From NCBI GenBank assembly GCA_033856195.1, contig JAWVFL010000086.1, positions 1-64,000 of the forward strand: a stretch of 64,000 nt of DNA, written 5' to 3'. The notes under the pieces were generated by a model. That model was not told the DNA's origin. It saw nothing but the letters and a program-made list of their open reading frames with translations, and made no database searches. The DNA comes from VRUE01 sp033856195 (GTDB taxonomy: Bacteria; Actinomycetota; Thermoleophilia; Solirubrobacterales; 70-9). Made by a program: the position numbers and the translations under genes. This document shows positions 33,339-41,667 of the stretch, piece after piece (the first letter of the stretch is position 1; each line of letters begins with the position of its first letter).

Positions 33339-35045
33339 GTGCCTGACCTGGCGGCTCCGACGCGCGCCGTCCCTGCCCTCACGGTTGAGGCGCTCACGTA
33401 CGCCTACCCCGGCGCCGCTCCCGCCCTGCGCGACGTATCTCTCACCCTGTCTCCGGGCGAGTTCGCCCTCCTCGCCGGCCGCTCGGCCAGCGGCAAGTCA
33501 ACCCTCCTGCGAGCCGCCTGCGGCCTCGTCCCACATTTCCACGGCGGAGAAATCGACGGCCGCATCGAAGTGGCCGGCATCGATGCCATCGCCTCCGGTC
33601 CAAGCGAGCTGGCCGCTGCCGTCGGCTACGTCGCCCAAGACCCCGAGACCCAGGTCGTCTCCACAACGGTCGCCGCCGAGATTGAGCTTCCCCTCGAGAT
33701 GCGCGGCGACTCACCAACCTCACGAGCCCGCGCCGTGGAGGAGGTAGCTCTTGCCCTCGCCATCCCACATCTGCTCGACCGTGCGGTGGACACCCTCTCG
33801 GGTGGAGAGCTTCAACGCGTAGCTCTGGCCGCGGCCTTGGTCACCCGCCCGCGCCTCGTGCTCCTGGACGAGCCGACTTCGCAGCTCGACCCCGTCGCTG
33901 GTGACGAGCTGATCTGGCTCCTTCGCCGCTTGAACGAGGAGTGGGGGGTCACAGTGCTTCTGGCCGAGCACCGTCTAGAGCGCTGCCTAGCTGCCGCCGA
34001 CCGAGTCATCGCCATGACCACGGGCTCCATTGCTTTCGACGGCACTCCACGTGACTTCCTCACCTGGGCGCAGGGCGCCGACCAAGCCCTGGAGACCCCC
34101 GCCGCCAAGCTCTTCTCCCTCTGCGGCATCGAACCCCTGCCAGTAGGCGTCCGCGACGCTCGGAAGATTCTCGATTCGACTGCGATCGGCAGTGAGGGGA
34201 GCCGGACCCCCTCCTCTCTCAACTTTTTCGGTGAAGAGCGGGCGGCTGGCCGTGGGCGGATTGCCGAAAAAGTACAAGCCGTTCGGAGGGGGTCCGGCTC
34301 CCCTCCGGCCACAGTGCTCGATGTACGAGACCTTTGGGTGGAGATGTCCAGCGGCGAAGCGGTAGCGCGCGACGTATTGCGTGGGGTGGACCTGGCGATT
34401 CAAAAAGGCGAACGGCTCGCGCTAATGGGCCGAAACGGCGCAGGCAAGAGCACACTGCTGAAGACGCTCGCGGGTCTGATCGATCCAGTCCGCGGCAAGA
34501 TCGAGATGCCAGGTGACATCGCCCTGCTGACGCAGAACCCGAGCGACTTCCTTGTCAGGGAGCGTGTGGGCGACGAGCTTTCTGGGGATGAAGGGCTCAC
34601 CGCTTTGCGAGTCGTCGGTTTGGAGCATTCGGTGGATGTCGATCCGCGTGATCTCTCTGGGGGCGAGCGCCAGAGATTGGCGTTGGCGATTGCACTGGCG
34701 GGCCGCATAAGCGGTGAGCGATTGCCGGGACTCGTCGCACTAGACGAGCCGACCCGTGGGATGGATCGCCATCGCAAGGACGACCTCGCTGGATTGATCG
34801 ATGACCTGGCAGACGAGGGAGCGGGTCTGGTTGTGGCAACGCACGACGTCGAGTTCGCCGCGGCATTTGCACAGCGGGTTGTACTTCTCGGCGACGGTGT
34901 GGTCATTGCTGATGGACCCACGCCGGAGGTGTTGTCTGGCGGCTGGTACTTCGCCACCGAGGTCGCCCGCGTGCTCGACCTGCCCGGCGTGATCACACCC
35001 GAGCAGGGCGCCGCGGCGATCCACGCCGAGATAGAGGGCAGCTGA
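33339..35045 (+). CDS. ECF transporter ATPase with two fused ABC domains
   Basis: 568 residues from GTG 33339 (AGAGG upstream; TTG 33309 has no ribosome site). The first ABC domain has Walker A GRSASGKST, Q-loop YVAQDPETQ, signature LSGGELQR and Walker B VLLDEPTSQLD. The second has GRNGAGKST, LSGGERQR and LVALDEPTRGMD. Fused EcfA-EcfA' proteins energise ECF vitamin importers. The linker includes about 37 residues (SRTPSSLNFFGEERAAGRGR and onward to SGSPPA) encoded by an inserted palindromic element at 34195-34304 that keeps the frame open. Confidence 0.92.
   Translation: MPDLAAPTRAVPALTVEALTYAYPGAAPALRDVSLTLSPGEFALLAGRSASGKSTLLRAACGLVPHFHGGEIDGRIEVAGIDAIASGPSELAAAVGYVAQDPETQVVSTTVAAEIELPLEMRGDSPTSRARAVEEVALALAIPHLLDRAVDTLSGGELQRVALAAALVTRPRLVLLDEPTSQLDPVAGDELIWLLRRLNEEWGVTVLLAEHRLERCLAAADRVIAMTTGSIAFDGTPRDFLTWAQGADQALETPAAKLFSLCGIEPLPVGVRDARKILDSTAIGSEGSRTPSSLNFFGEERAAGRGRIAEKVQAVRRGSGSPPATVLDVRDLWVEMSSGEAVARDVLRGVDLAIQKGERLALMGRNGAGKSTLLKTLAGLIDPVRGKIEMPGDIALLTQNPSDFLVRERVGDELSGDEGLTALRVVGLEHSVDVDPRDLSGGERQRLALAIALAGRISGERLPGLVALDEPTRGMDRHRKDDLAGLIDDLADEGAGLVVATHDVEFAAAFAQRVVLLGDGVVIADGPTPEVLSGGWYFATEVARVLDLPGVITPEQGAAAIHAEIEGS
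34195..34304. repeat. Palindromic element copy 1, in frame inside the ECF ATPase gene
   Basis: Perfect 20-bp outer arms (34195-34214 and 34285-34304) enclose the family core: AACTTTTTCGGTG on the left and TTGCCGAAAAAGTACAAGCC on the right. Orientation is as in copies at 52763 and 56655, opposite to 40091 and 41547. The outer-arm sequence differs from every other copy. It lies in the linker between the two ABC domains, where an insertion can be tolerated. Confidence 0.85.
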
Positions 35046-36910
35046 TGTCCTGGCAGCTGACCAGCTTTGTGATCCTCGCCGCCGTGCTGTTCGGCGGCTT
35101 TGCTTGGTATGAGCGCTCGCGGCCGCCGTCGCAGGTCGTTGCCCTGGTGGCGGCGCTCGCCGCTCTGGCGATCGCCGGTCGCATCGCCTTCGCCGCCTTT
35201 CCCAACGTCAAGCCGACGACCGACATCGTCGTCTTCGCCGGCTACGCGCTCGGGCCGGCGCCGGGCTTCGCGGTCGGGGCGCTGGCCGGCCTCGTCTCCA
35301 ACTTCTGGTTCGGGCAGGGGCCCTGGACTCCATGGCAGATGGCGGGGTGGGGAATGTGTGGCGTGTTCGGGGCCGCGCTGGCGCTGGGGGTCCGCAACGC
35401 GGGTCGCTTCAGCCTTGCCGCGGTTTGCGGTGTCGCCGGCATCGCCTACGGTTTGCTGCTGAACTTCTCGCTCATGGCGACCTACGGCGGAGATCTCTCG
35501 TTCGAGCGCTTCCTGACTCTGGAGGCGCGCGCGATCCCCTTCGACGTTGCCCACGCCGCCGGCAACGTCGCCTTCGCCCTGATCGCCGGACCGGCGATGG
35601 TGCGAATGCTGGTTCGCTTCCGCCAGCGCTTCCAGTGGCGCACGCCGGCGCTCGCGGCGACGATCCTCGCCACCCTGCTGATCCTGCCCGCGCTCGTTCC
35701 CGGTTCGGCGCGGGCAGCCGACACGGACCGGGCAGCGAACTGGCTCGAATCGGCGCAGAACAGCGACGGCGGGTTTGGCTCCTCGCCCGGTGGGGACTCG
35801 AGCGCGGCGCTGACCGGCTGGGCGATGCTGGGCCTGGAGGCGGCGGGACGCAACCCGTTCGACGTGATCAGCTCGGGCCGCAGCCCGATCGACTTCCTGC
35901 GCGGGCACCTGGACGAAGTCAGCAGTCCCGGCGACATCGCCCGCACGATCGTCGCCCTCGAGGGCGCTGGCGCCGATCCCCGCTCCTTTGGCGGTCGCGA
36001 CCTGGTCAGCGCCCTGCTGAAGCGGCGCGCCGCCAACGGCTCCTACGTCGGTTGGCCGGGAACCACCTCCTTCAGCGTCATAGCCCTGCGCGCGGCAGGC
36101 GCTGACGGCGGCCTCGACGGCACTATCTCGTGGCTGGCGGGGGTGCAGAACGGGGACGGTGGCTGGGGGGACGTGCCGGGCCAGCCGAGCAACGCGGACG
36201 TCACCGGGTCCGTCATGCAGGCTCTGCCCGACACGCAGGCGGCCCAGGACGGTCTTTCCTACCTGCGCAAGCACCAGCGCCCCGACGGCGGCTTTGCCCT
36301 CGGCGCCGCCGGTGGCGTCAACTCGCAGTCGACCGCATGGGCGGTGCAGGGCATGATCGGGGTCGGCGCCGACCCGGCGACGATCAGCGCCAGCGGCAGC
36401 AGCGCGCTCGACTACCTCGCGGCCAGGCAGGCTGACGACGGCCACTACCGCTACTCGGAATCCAGCGACCAGACACCGGTCTGGGTGACCGGCCAGGCGC
36501 TGGTCGCGGTCGCCGGCGACTCGCTCCCGATCTCACCGCCGCCGCGCGAACTGACGCCGACCACGGTGTCTCCCTCAAAGGCCGCACCGCCTCCCGCGGG
36601 CGGCACGAGCCCGTCGCCTGGCTTCGAATCGGTACCGCCGCCCTCCAAGGGCGCGGGGACGGGCGGAGCCGGTGTGCCGATCGCGCCCCCCGCGACCGGC
36701 GCCGTCCCTGGACCGCCCTCCCAGAGCGGTGGCGCGGCGCCCGAGGGAAGTGAGCCGGAAGCGGTTGCGCCGACCTCCGGCCAAGAAGTCGAGCCGGTGA
36801 GCACCGCCGGCGATGCGCCCTCGCCGTGGGTCCCGATCGGCATCGGCGTCGCCGCCACTGCTCTCGCCATCGGATTGCCCTGGTGGCTCGGCCGTCGTTT
36901 CGCGTGGTAG
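35045..36910 (+). CDS. ECF S component fused to alpha-toroid (squalene-cyclase/transcobalamin-like) repeat domain
   Basis: 621 residues; ATG overlaps the ATPase stop. Residues 1 to about 200 are an ECF substrate-binding protein (VAALAALAIAGRIAFAAFPN, VKPTTDIVVFAGYALGPAPG, FGQGPWTPWQMAGWGMCG), resembling predicted cobalamin S components. A helix near 205-225 leads outside. Residues about 228-495 are prenyltransferase/squalene-cyclase-type repeats (NSDGGFGSSPGGDSS, NGDGGWGDVPGQPS, RPDGGFALGAAGG), the fold of the transcobalamin alpha domain. A Pro/Gly-rich stalk and a final membrane helix end the protein. I infer surface capture of cobalamin directly on the importer. Confidence 0.85.
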   Translation: MSWQLTSFVILAAVLFGGFAWYERSRPPSQVVALVAALAALAIAGRIAFAAFPNVKPTTDIVVFAGYALGPAPGFAVGALAGLVSNFWFGQGPWTPWQMAGWGMCGVFGAALALGVRNAGRFSLAAVCGVAGIAYGLLLNFSLMATYGGDLSFERFLTLEARAIPFDVAHAAGNVAFALIAGPAMVRMLVRFRQRFQWRTPALAATILATLLILPALVPGSARAADTDRAANWLESAQNSDGGFGSSPGGDSSAALTGWAMLGLEAAGRNPFDVISSGRSPIDFLRGHLDEVSSPGDIARTIVALEGAGADPRSFGGRDLVSALLKRRAANGSYVGWPGTTSFSVIALRAAGADGGLDGTISWLAGVQNGDGGWGDVPGQPSNADVTGSVMQALPDTQAAQDGLSYLRKHQRPDGGFALGAAGGVNSQSTAWAVQGMIGVGADPATISASGSSALDYLAARQADDGHYRYSESSDQTPVWVTGQALVAVAGDSLPISPPPRELTPTTVSPSKAAPPPAGGTSPSPGFESVPPPSKGAGTGGAGVPIAPPATGAVPGPPSQSGGAAPEGSEPEAVAPTSGQEVEPVSTAGDAPSPWVPIGIGVAATALAIGLPWWLGRRFAW

Positions 36911-36912
36911 CC

Positions 36913-36963
36913 GGACGAGACGCCGATTTCCCATGTCATGCATGGAAAATGCAGGTCTCGTCC
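36913..36963 (+). terminator. Nested hairpin after the cobalamin operon
   Basis: GGACGAGAC (36913-36921) pairs with GTCTCGTCC (36955-36963), and inside it TTTCC/ATG pairs with CATGGAAA. It follows the S-component stop by two bases and precedes the nitroreductase. It could terminate the riboswitch operon or be another palindromic unit. Confidence 0.45.
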
Positions 36964-36985
36964 ATACGGCGGCTATGTTCCAGGC

Positions 36986-37495
36986 GTGGACGTCGACACC
37001 GCGATCCGGACCCGTCGCACGCACAAGGCCTTTGGGCCCGCGCCGCTCGGGCGTGAGGAGATCCTCGAGCTGCTCGACCTCGCCCGCTGGGCGCCCAACC
37101 ATCACCTCACGGCGCCCTGGCGCTTTCGCGTCCTCGGACCAGGGACGCGGGAGCGGCTGAAGGAGGCGGCCGGCCCCGAGGGCGCGGCGAAGCTCGACCG
37201 CGCCCCGACCCTGGTCGTCGTCTCCTGTGCCCTCGGCGCCGACCCGATCCAGAACGAGGAGGACCTGCACGCCACCGCGGTCGCCTCCTACATCGTCCTG
37301 CTCAGCGCCCACGCCCGTGGCTATGCCGGCTACTGGCGTACCCCGGGCCTGCTGCGCTCCCCCGAGGGTCGCCGTGTGGTCGGCCTCCCCGACGGCGAGC
37401 GCTTCGTCGGCCTCCTGCATCTCGGGCATCCGCGCCAGGAGAAGAATCCTCCCGAGCGTCCCCCGATCGAGCAGTCCACCGAGTTCCTCGACTGA
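36986..37495 (+). CDS. Nitroreductase-family oxidoreductase
   Basis: 169 residues from GTG 36986; the frame opens at 36938 but that stretch lies in the palindrome. VDTAIRTRRTHKAFGP gives the FMN-phosphate binding Arg/Thr residues, then LLDLARWAPNHHLTAPWRFR and GYAGYWRTPGLLRSPEGRR. Short YdjA-like class; it would reduce quinones, nitro compounds or flavin-dependent substrates. It lies between a B12 operon and glpD; BluB, the lower-ligand enzyme of B12, is in the same superfamily, but BluB motifs are not evident. The stop overlaps the glpD ATG. Confidence 0.78.
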   Translation: MDVDTAIRTRRTHKAFGPAPLGREEILELLDLARWAPNHHLTAPWRFRVLGPGTRERLKEAAGPEGAAKLDRAPTLVVVSCALGADPIQNEEDLHATAVASYIVLLSAHARGYAGYWRTPGLLRSPEGRRVVGLPDGERFVGLLHLGHPRQEKNPPERPPIEQSTEFLD

Positions 37496-39186
37496 TGCTC
37501 TCCCGCGCCACCGCAATAGAGGCGATTGCCGGCGAGCACTTCGAGGTCGTCGTGATCGGCGGCGGGATCACCGGCGCCGGCGTTGCCCTCGATGCCGCCT
37601 CGCGCGGCTACTCGGTGGTTTTGCTCGAGCGCGGCGACTATGCCGAAGGGACCTCCAGTCGCTCCTCGAAGATGGTCCACGGCGGCCTGCGCTACCTGCA
37701 GAACCTCGACCTCGGCTTGGTCCGCGAGGCGCTGCTGGAGCGCCAGCTGATGGTCCAGCTCGCCCCGCACCTCGTCTATCCCACGCCCTTCCTCATCCCG
37801 GCCCTTGGCGACGACCGCCGCGACCGCCGCCTCGGCATCGGCCTCAACATGTACGACGTGATGGCGACGACGCGGGTCGGTCGCAGCCGCCGCGAGATGC
37901 GCTCCTCCAAGGAGGCCGACGAGGACTACTACTGGTCCCCCGATCGCCACCGCACGATCGACCGCGACGAGGTGCTGGCGCTGATTCCCTCGCTTGAGCC
38001 GCGCGACCCCAAGAACGCCTACCTCTTCTACGACTGCCAGACCGACGACGTGCGCCTGACGCTGACGATCCTCGGGGAGGCCGAGCGCTTCGGCGCGGCG
38101 ATGCTGAACGGCGCCGAGGTGACCGAGGTGCTGGAGCGCGAGGGCCGCGCCGCGGGCGTCGCCTTCGTCGAGGCCGAGTCCGGCGAGCGGATCGAGGTCA
38201 GGGCCGACAGCGTGATCAACGCGACCGGGGTCTTCGCCGACCGCATCCGGCCGGAGGAGGTCATCGACGAGGAGGACGTGCCGCGGATCTCGCCCAGTCG
38301 CGGCACCCACGTCCTCGTCGACCGCGCCGTGCTCTCGACTGGGTCCGCCGCCTGCATCGTCCCGGCCGGCGAGGGCCGCGCGATCTTCGCCCTGCCCTGG
38401 TACGGGCGCACGCTGATCGGCACCACCGACAACGACTTCGATGGGGACATCGACCATCCCCGGCCCGGCGGCGAGGACATCGCCTACCTGCTCGACGCGG
38501 TCAACGAGCTCTTCGGGACCTCGCTCGGAGTGGGAGACCTGGTCGGCGCCTACGCCGGCGTGCGGCCGCTGATCGCCACCGGGGACCCGAAGAAGTCGGT
38601 CGACATCTCGCGCAAGGCGGAGCTGTACGAGACCTCATCGGGGATGCTGACGATCACCGGCGGCAAGCTGACCACTTGGCGGCGGATGGCCAAGCAGACA
38701 GTCGACCGGCTGGTCGAGCGCGAGGCCCGCGAAGCGCCCTGCCACACGGCGGAGATCCCGCTTGGCATGGAGGCGCGGCCGGAGGATCTCGAGGCGCCGG
38801 ACGGGGTAGGGGAGGAGGCCCTCGAGCAGCTTGCCTTCCGCTACGGCCACGCCGCCCGCCAGGTGCTCGCCCTTGCCCGCGAGGACACGAAGCTGGCGCA
38901 GCCGATCGTCCCCGGTCGTCCCGACCTGCTCGCCGAGGCCGTGATCGCCGCCCGCCACGAGCAGGCGCGCAGCGTTGCCGACGTCCTCCTGCGCCGGACC
39001 CGACTCGGTCTGCTGGCGGCTCCGCAGCTGCGCGACAGCGCCGCGGCTCGCGCGGTCGCCGCCGCGATGGGGGCCGAGCTGGGCTGGTCGCGGCGCGAGG
39101 TCAAGCGCGCGGCTGAGGCCTGGCCGGCCGCCGCCGTGGAGGCCGGCATCGACCCCGCCGGCTCACCCGTCGAGTCGCTCCAATAA
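37495..39186 (+). CDS. glpD: Glycerol-3-phosphate dehydrogenase, FAD-dependent
   Basis: 563 residues, overlapping the nitroreductase stop. FAD motif GGGITGAG at residues 22-29, then TSSRSSKMVHGGLRYL, the GlpD/GlpO signature. GTHVLVDRAVLS, LPWYGRTLIGTTDND and AGVRPLI precede the C-terminal cap with GGKLTTWRRMAKQTVD. It oxidises glycerol 3-phosphate to dihydroxyacetone phosphate and feeds electrons to the quinone pool at the membrane. No glpF or glpK is adjacent. Confidence 0.93.
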   Translation: MLSRATAIEAIAGEHFEVVVIGGGITGAGVALDAASRGYSVVLLERGDYAEGTSSRSSKMVHGGLRYLQNLDLGLVREALLERQLMVQLAPHLVYPTPFLIPALGDDRRDRRLGIGLNMYDVMATTRVGRSRREMRSSKEADEDYYWSPDRHRTIDRDEVLALIPSLEPRDPKNAYLFYDCQTDDVRLTLTILGEAERFGAAMLNGAEVTEVLEREGRAAGVAFVEAESGERIEVRADSVINATGVFADRIRPEEVIDEEDVPRISPSRGTHVLVDRAVLSTGSAACIVPAGEGRAIFALPWYGRTLIGTTDNDFDGDIDHPRPGGEDIAYLLDAVNELFGTSLGVGDLVGAYAGVRPLIATGDPKKSVDISRKAELYETSSGMLTITGGKLTTWRRMAKQTVDRLVEREAREAPCHTAEIPLGMEARPEDLEAPDGVGEEALEQLAFRYGHAARQVLALAREDTKLAQPIVPGRPDLLAEAVIAARHEQARSVADVLLRRTRLGLLAAPQLRDSAAARAVAAAMGAELGWSRREVKRAAEAWPAAAVEAGIDPAGSPVESLQ

Positions 39187-39200
39187 CCTGCCGCCCGTGA

Positions 39201-39256
39201 ACGCGCAAATCGACACGGTGGTATCCGGATGTTCGAGTCCGGGGCGATTTGCGCGT
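39201..39256. repeat. Palindromic unit with 12-bp arms between glpD and the Rho-like gene
   Basis: ACGCGCAAATCG (39201-39212) and CGATTTGCGCGT (39245-39256) are perfect inverted copies around a 32-base core containing ccgg-N-ccgg symmetry. The ribosome site of the next gene (GGAGG) starts about 8 bases after it. Its core is unrelated to the main family. Confidence 0.45.
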
Positions 39257-39273
39257 GAACCCCTGGAGGTTCG

Positions 39274-40089
39274 ATGAACAAGGCCGAACTGGAGTCCAAG
39301 CACCTCGCCGAGCTGCACGCGCTCGCTGCCGACGCAGACGTTCCGCGCTACCGCATGCTGCCCCGCGCCGAGCTGATCGAGAAGCTCGCCAGCGGGAAGC
39401 CGGCGCAGGAGAGCGAGAGGCCTCGCCGTGAGCGGCCGGATCGGCCCGAGCGCCCACCGCGTCGGCGTCGGGAGCGTCCGGCCAGGAAAGAGGGCGCCCC
39501 CGCCGAGCGCCGGCCCGAGCGCGCTGCCCGCGAGCCGGCCACACCCAAGCCACCCGCCCCTGAGTCGCCGCCGGCAGAGCGGGCCGGGGAGCCAGCGCCA
39601 GCGCCGGCCGCCGATGCTGCCGCTCGCCCCAAACGCCGCCGCCGGCGTCGCCGCTTCGGCCGCAAGAGCAAGGGCCTGCGCGTTCAGGACTTCCTGCTGC
39701 CGCCCCCCGGCCGCCAGGCGCTCGTCTACGGCGAGAGCCGCGAGGTCTGCACGTCGCTCCTGCGCGAGATCGCCAGCGAGGTTGGCGGCGCCTCCGATGG
39801 TCCCGACCCGATCGCCCTCCTCGTCGATCCCAGTCCCGAGGAGCTGGCCGATTGGAAGCGCGAGGCGCCCGACGCCGAGCTGGTCGTCGCCGCCCAGGCC
39901 CGCCACGCGAGCGATGCCCTAGCGCAAGCGTCTCGTCGCGCTGAAAGCGGCGAAGACGTAATCCTCCTAGTCGACTCCCTGAGTCGTTTGGAGGATGCCG
40001 ATACAGCGAAAGCAATCTTCGACGGCGGCCTGGCCGTAAAAGCCAATGGCTCCCTGACCGTAGTGGCGGCTCTCGAGCGCTCGTCCTGA
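39274..40089 (+). CDS. Truncated Rho-like protein: Rho_N/SAP motif, basic linker, degenerate RecA-fold segment
   Basis: 271 residues after GGAGG. Residues 1-40 are a Rho N-terminal (SAP-like) motif (ELESKHLAELHALAADADVP). Residues about 45-135 are Arg/Pro-rich, ending KRRRRRRRFGRKSKG, as in actinobacterial Rho linkers. The rest mirrors the end of the Rho ATPase core: ALVYGESREVCTSLLREIAS, ELVVAAQARHASDALAQASR, EDVILLVDSLSRLEDA (Rho: DVVILLDSITRLARA) and GSLTVVAALE. No RNA-binding cold-shock domain, Walker A or R-loop is seen, so ATPase activity is unlikely. It may antagonise or recruit Rho. Confidence 0.7.
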   Translation: MNKAELESKHLAELHALAADADVPRYRMLPRAELIEKLASGKPAQESERPRRERPDRPERPPRRRRERPARKEGAPAERRPERAAREPATPKPPAPESPPAERAGEPAPAPAADAAARPKRRRRRRRFGRKSKGLRVQDFLLPPPGRQALVYGESREVCTSLLREIASEVGGASDGPDPIALLVDPSPEELADWKREAPDAELVVAAQARHASDALAQASRRAESGEDVILLVDSLSRLEDADTAKAIFDGGLAVKANGSLTVVAALERSS

Positions 40090-40090
40090 G

Positions 40091-40205
40091 AGCCGGGCTC
40101 AGGCCAGGGGTGGAGCGTCTTGTACTTTTTCGGCGCTACCTTGCGGCGCCAGCAACTGCGTCTCCACCGAAAAAGTTAAGCGAAACCCCTGGCCTGAGCC
40201 CGGCT
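40091..40205. repeat. Palindromic element copy 2, between convergent genes
   Basis: Perfect 21-bp outer arms (40091-40111 and 40185-40205) around the conserved core (gcgtcttgtactttttcggc on the left, ccgaaaaagttaagcg on the right). The left arm begins two bases after the Rho-like stop and the right arm ends inside the stop codon of the convergent gene. It may double as a bidirectional terminator. Confidence 0.85.
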
Positions 40206-40671
40206 ACCGCCGATACGCAATACGTCGCCAGCTCGGCTCCTTAGACAGCTCGATCAGCTCGGAGCTGCGATCCGGCTGCACGTAGCCGAAGGTCTGGTTG
40301 CGCTCGTCGAAGACGACGTCGAGCTCGCCCTCCTTGACCCGCTGGTCGAGCCAGGCGCCACGGAAGACGAGGCGGCGCAGCCAGTGGACGAGGCTGCGGT
40401 TGGCGGGGCCGACCAGGTCGTCCCAGTTCTCGTTGATGTGCTCGCCGAGGCGGGAGGCGGGCTCGGCGATCTCGCCGCTGACGGCCAGATCGAGCAGGTC
40501 GTCGAGCTCCTCCTGGCTGAGGCCCTGGTGGACGAAGCCGAGTTTGACCGCGGCCTGCTCGACCCGCTGGCCGAAGTCCTCCTCGTTGAAGGCAAAGCGA
40601 AGCTCCCCGTACTCGAGCACGTAATCGGAGCCAGACTCGTAGTTCCCTCGGCGGGTCGTTTTCTTGTCCAT
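40204..40671 (-). CDS. Conserved-looking hypothetical protein
   Basis: 155 residues, soluble, acidic in the middle and rich in Leu and Asp (FAFNEEDFGQRVEQAAVKLG; LSQEELDDLLDLAVSGEIAE; NRSLVHWLRRLVFRGAWLDQ). No domain recognised. The start MDKKTTRRGNYESGSDYVLE is used; an overlapping frame to 40684 is a shadow. It is divergent from the PHP phosphatase gene (about 150-base gap) and ends at palindromic element copy 2. Confidence 0.6.
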   Translation of the reverse strand: MDKKTTRRGNYESGSDYVLEYGELRFAFNEEDFGQRVEQAAVKLGFVHQGLSQEELDDLLDLAVSGEIAEPASRLGEHINENWDDLVGPANRSLVHWLRRLVFRGAWLDQRVKEGELDVVFDERNQTFGYVQPDRSSELIELSKEPSWRRIAYRR

Positions 40672-40823
40672 GAGTTGAAGCCAACTACTCGCGCCAGCCC
40701 AGCGGGAGCAGGTGCTGGATCATGCCGGTCATCGTAGTCCCATGCCTCCTCCGCCCGTGCCTGAAAGAGCGTTTGCACCTGAGCGGCCCGCGGCGCTCCC
40801 GGGCTACCCTCCCGGGCCCCCAA

Positions 40824-41543
40824 GTGATCGACCTGCACTGCCACATCCTGCCCGGAGTCGACGATGGCTCACTCGACCTCCCCGACAGCCTCGCGATGGG
40901 GCGGCAGGCGGTGAACGATGGCATCGAGCGGATCTGCGCGACGCCCCACATTCGCCACGACCACGACGTCCGCATCGAGGAGGTCGCCGGCAGGGTGGAG
41001 GAGCTGAACGTTGCGCTGCGCGACGAGGGCGTGCCGGTGACGGTGCTGCAGGGCGGCGAGGTGGCGGAGACCGCGGTCGAGGGGTTGAGCGAGGAGGAGC
41101 TCGAACGAGTCTCACTCGGCGGAGGGAGCTGGATCCTGCTCGAGCCGGCGCCGGGCCCGCTCAGCGACACGCTGATCGCCGGCGTCGCCCACCTGGCCGA
41201 GCGCGGCTGCCGGGCGCTGATCGCCCACCCCGAGCGACACCTCTCGGCCGATATGTACGAGCGAATCGCGGCGTTGATCGCGAACGGGGCGCTGGTACAG
41301 GCGACGGCCGACTTCTTCCTGCGCGAGCACACCGCGGCCGGGATGCGGATGCTGGCCGAAGCGGGCCTGGTCCACGTGCTCAGCAGCGACGCCCATTCTT
41401 CGCACGGGGGCCGCCCCGTGCACATGCGCGAGGCCTTCGAACGGCTGGAGCGGATCGAGTCGGTGGCACCGCATCTGGAGTGGATGCGTGACATCGCGCC
41501 GCAAGCGATCGTTGACGCGGAGGAGCTTTCTATCCCATATTGA
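40824..41543 (+). CDS. PHP-domain protein-tyrosine phosphatase, CpsB/YwqE type
   Basis: 239 residues from GTG 40824; the frame opens at 40722 without a domain. The metal-binding series of the PHP fold is present: DLHCHILPGVDDG at the start, CATPHIRHDHD, LLEPAPG, LIAHPERHLSADMY and LSSDAHSSHGGRP. Mn-dependent tyrosine phosphatases of this type dephosphorylate bacterial tyrosine kinases in exopolysaccharide control. No kinase or capsule gene is nearby, so the target is unknown. It ends just before palindromic element copy 3. Confidence 0.85.
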   Translation: MIDLHCHILPGVDDGSLDLPDSLAMGRQAVNDGIERICATPHIRHDHDVRIEEVAGRVEELNVALRDEGVPVTVLQGGEVAETAVEGLSEEELERVSLGGGSWILLEPAPGPLSDTLIAGVAHLAERGCRALIAHPERHLSADMYERIAALIANGALVQATADFFLREHTAAGMRMLAEAGLVHVLSSDAHSSHGGRPVHMREAFERLERIESVAPHLEWMRDIAPQAIVDAEELSIPY

Positions 41544-41546
41544 GGG

Positions 41547-41667
41547 TGAGGGGCCCGGCTTGGCAGGGGTGGAGCGTCTTGTACTTTTTCGGCACTTCCT
41601 CGCGGCGCCAGCAGCCGCGTCTTCACCGAAAAAGTTAAGCGGAACCCCTGCCAAGCCGGGCCCCTCA
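41547..41667. repeat. Palindromic element copy 3, between convergent genes
   Basis: Perfect 24-bp outer arms (41547-41570 and 41644-41667) around the same core and in the same orientation as copy 2. The core is nearly identical to copy 2 (tggagcgtcttgtacttttt; accgaaaaagttaagcg), while the outer arms share only the inner caggggt. The right arm contains the stop codon of the PfkB gene (41665-41667). Confidence 0.85.

Noticed and set aside
34400..36445. 681-codon minus-strand frame across the ECF ATPase and S-component genes
   Set aside because: Spans two real genes in antisense and shows low-complexity Arg/Gly/Ala composition.
35045..36910. Squalene-hopene or terpene cyclase
   Set aside because: The repeat domain follows an ECF S-component membrane region, lacks a DXDD catalytic motif, and lies in a cobalamin-riboswitch transporter operon.
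36986..37495. BluB (5,6-dimethylbenzimidazole synthase) because of the neighbouring B12 operon
   Set aside because: The protein is shorter than BluB and fits the small YdjA-like nitroreductase class; BluB-specific features are not visible.
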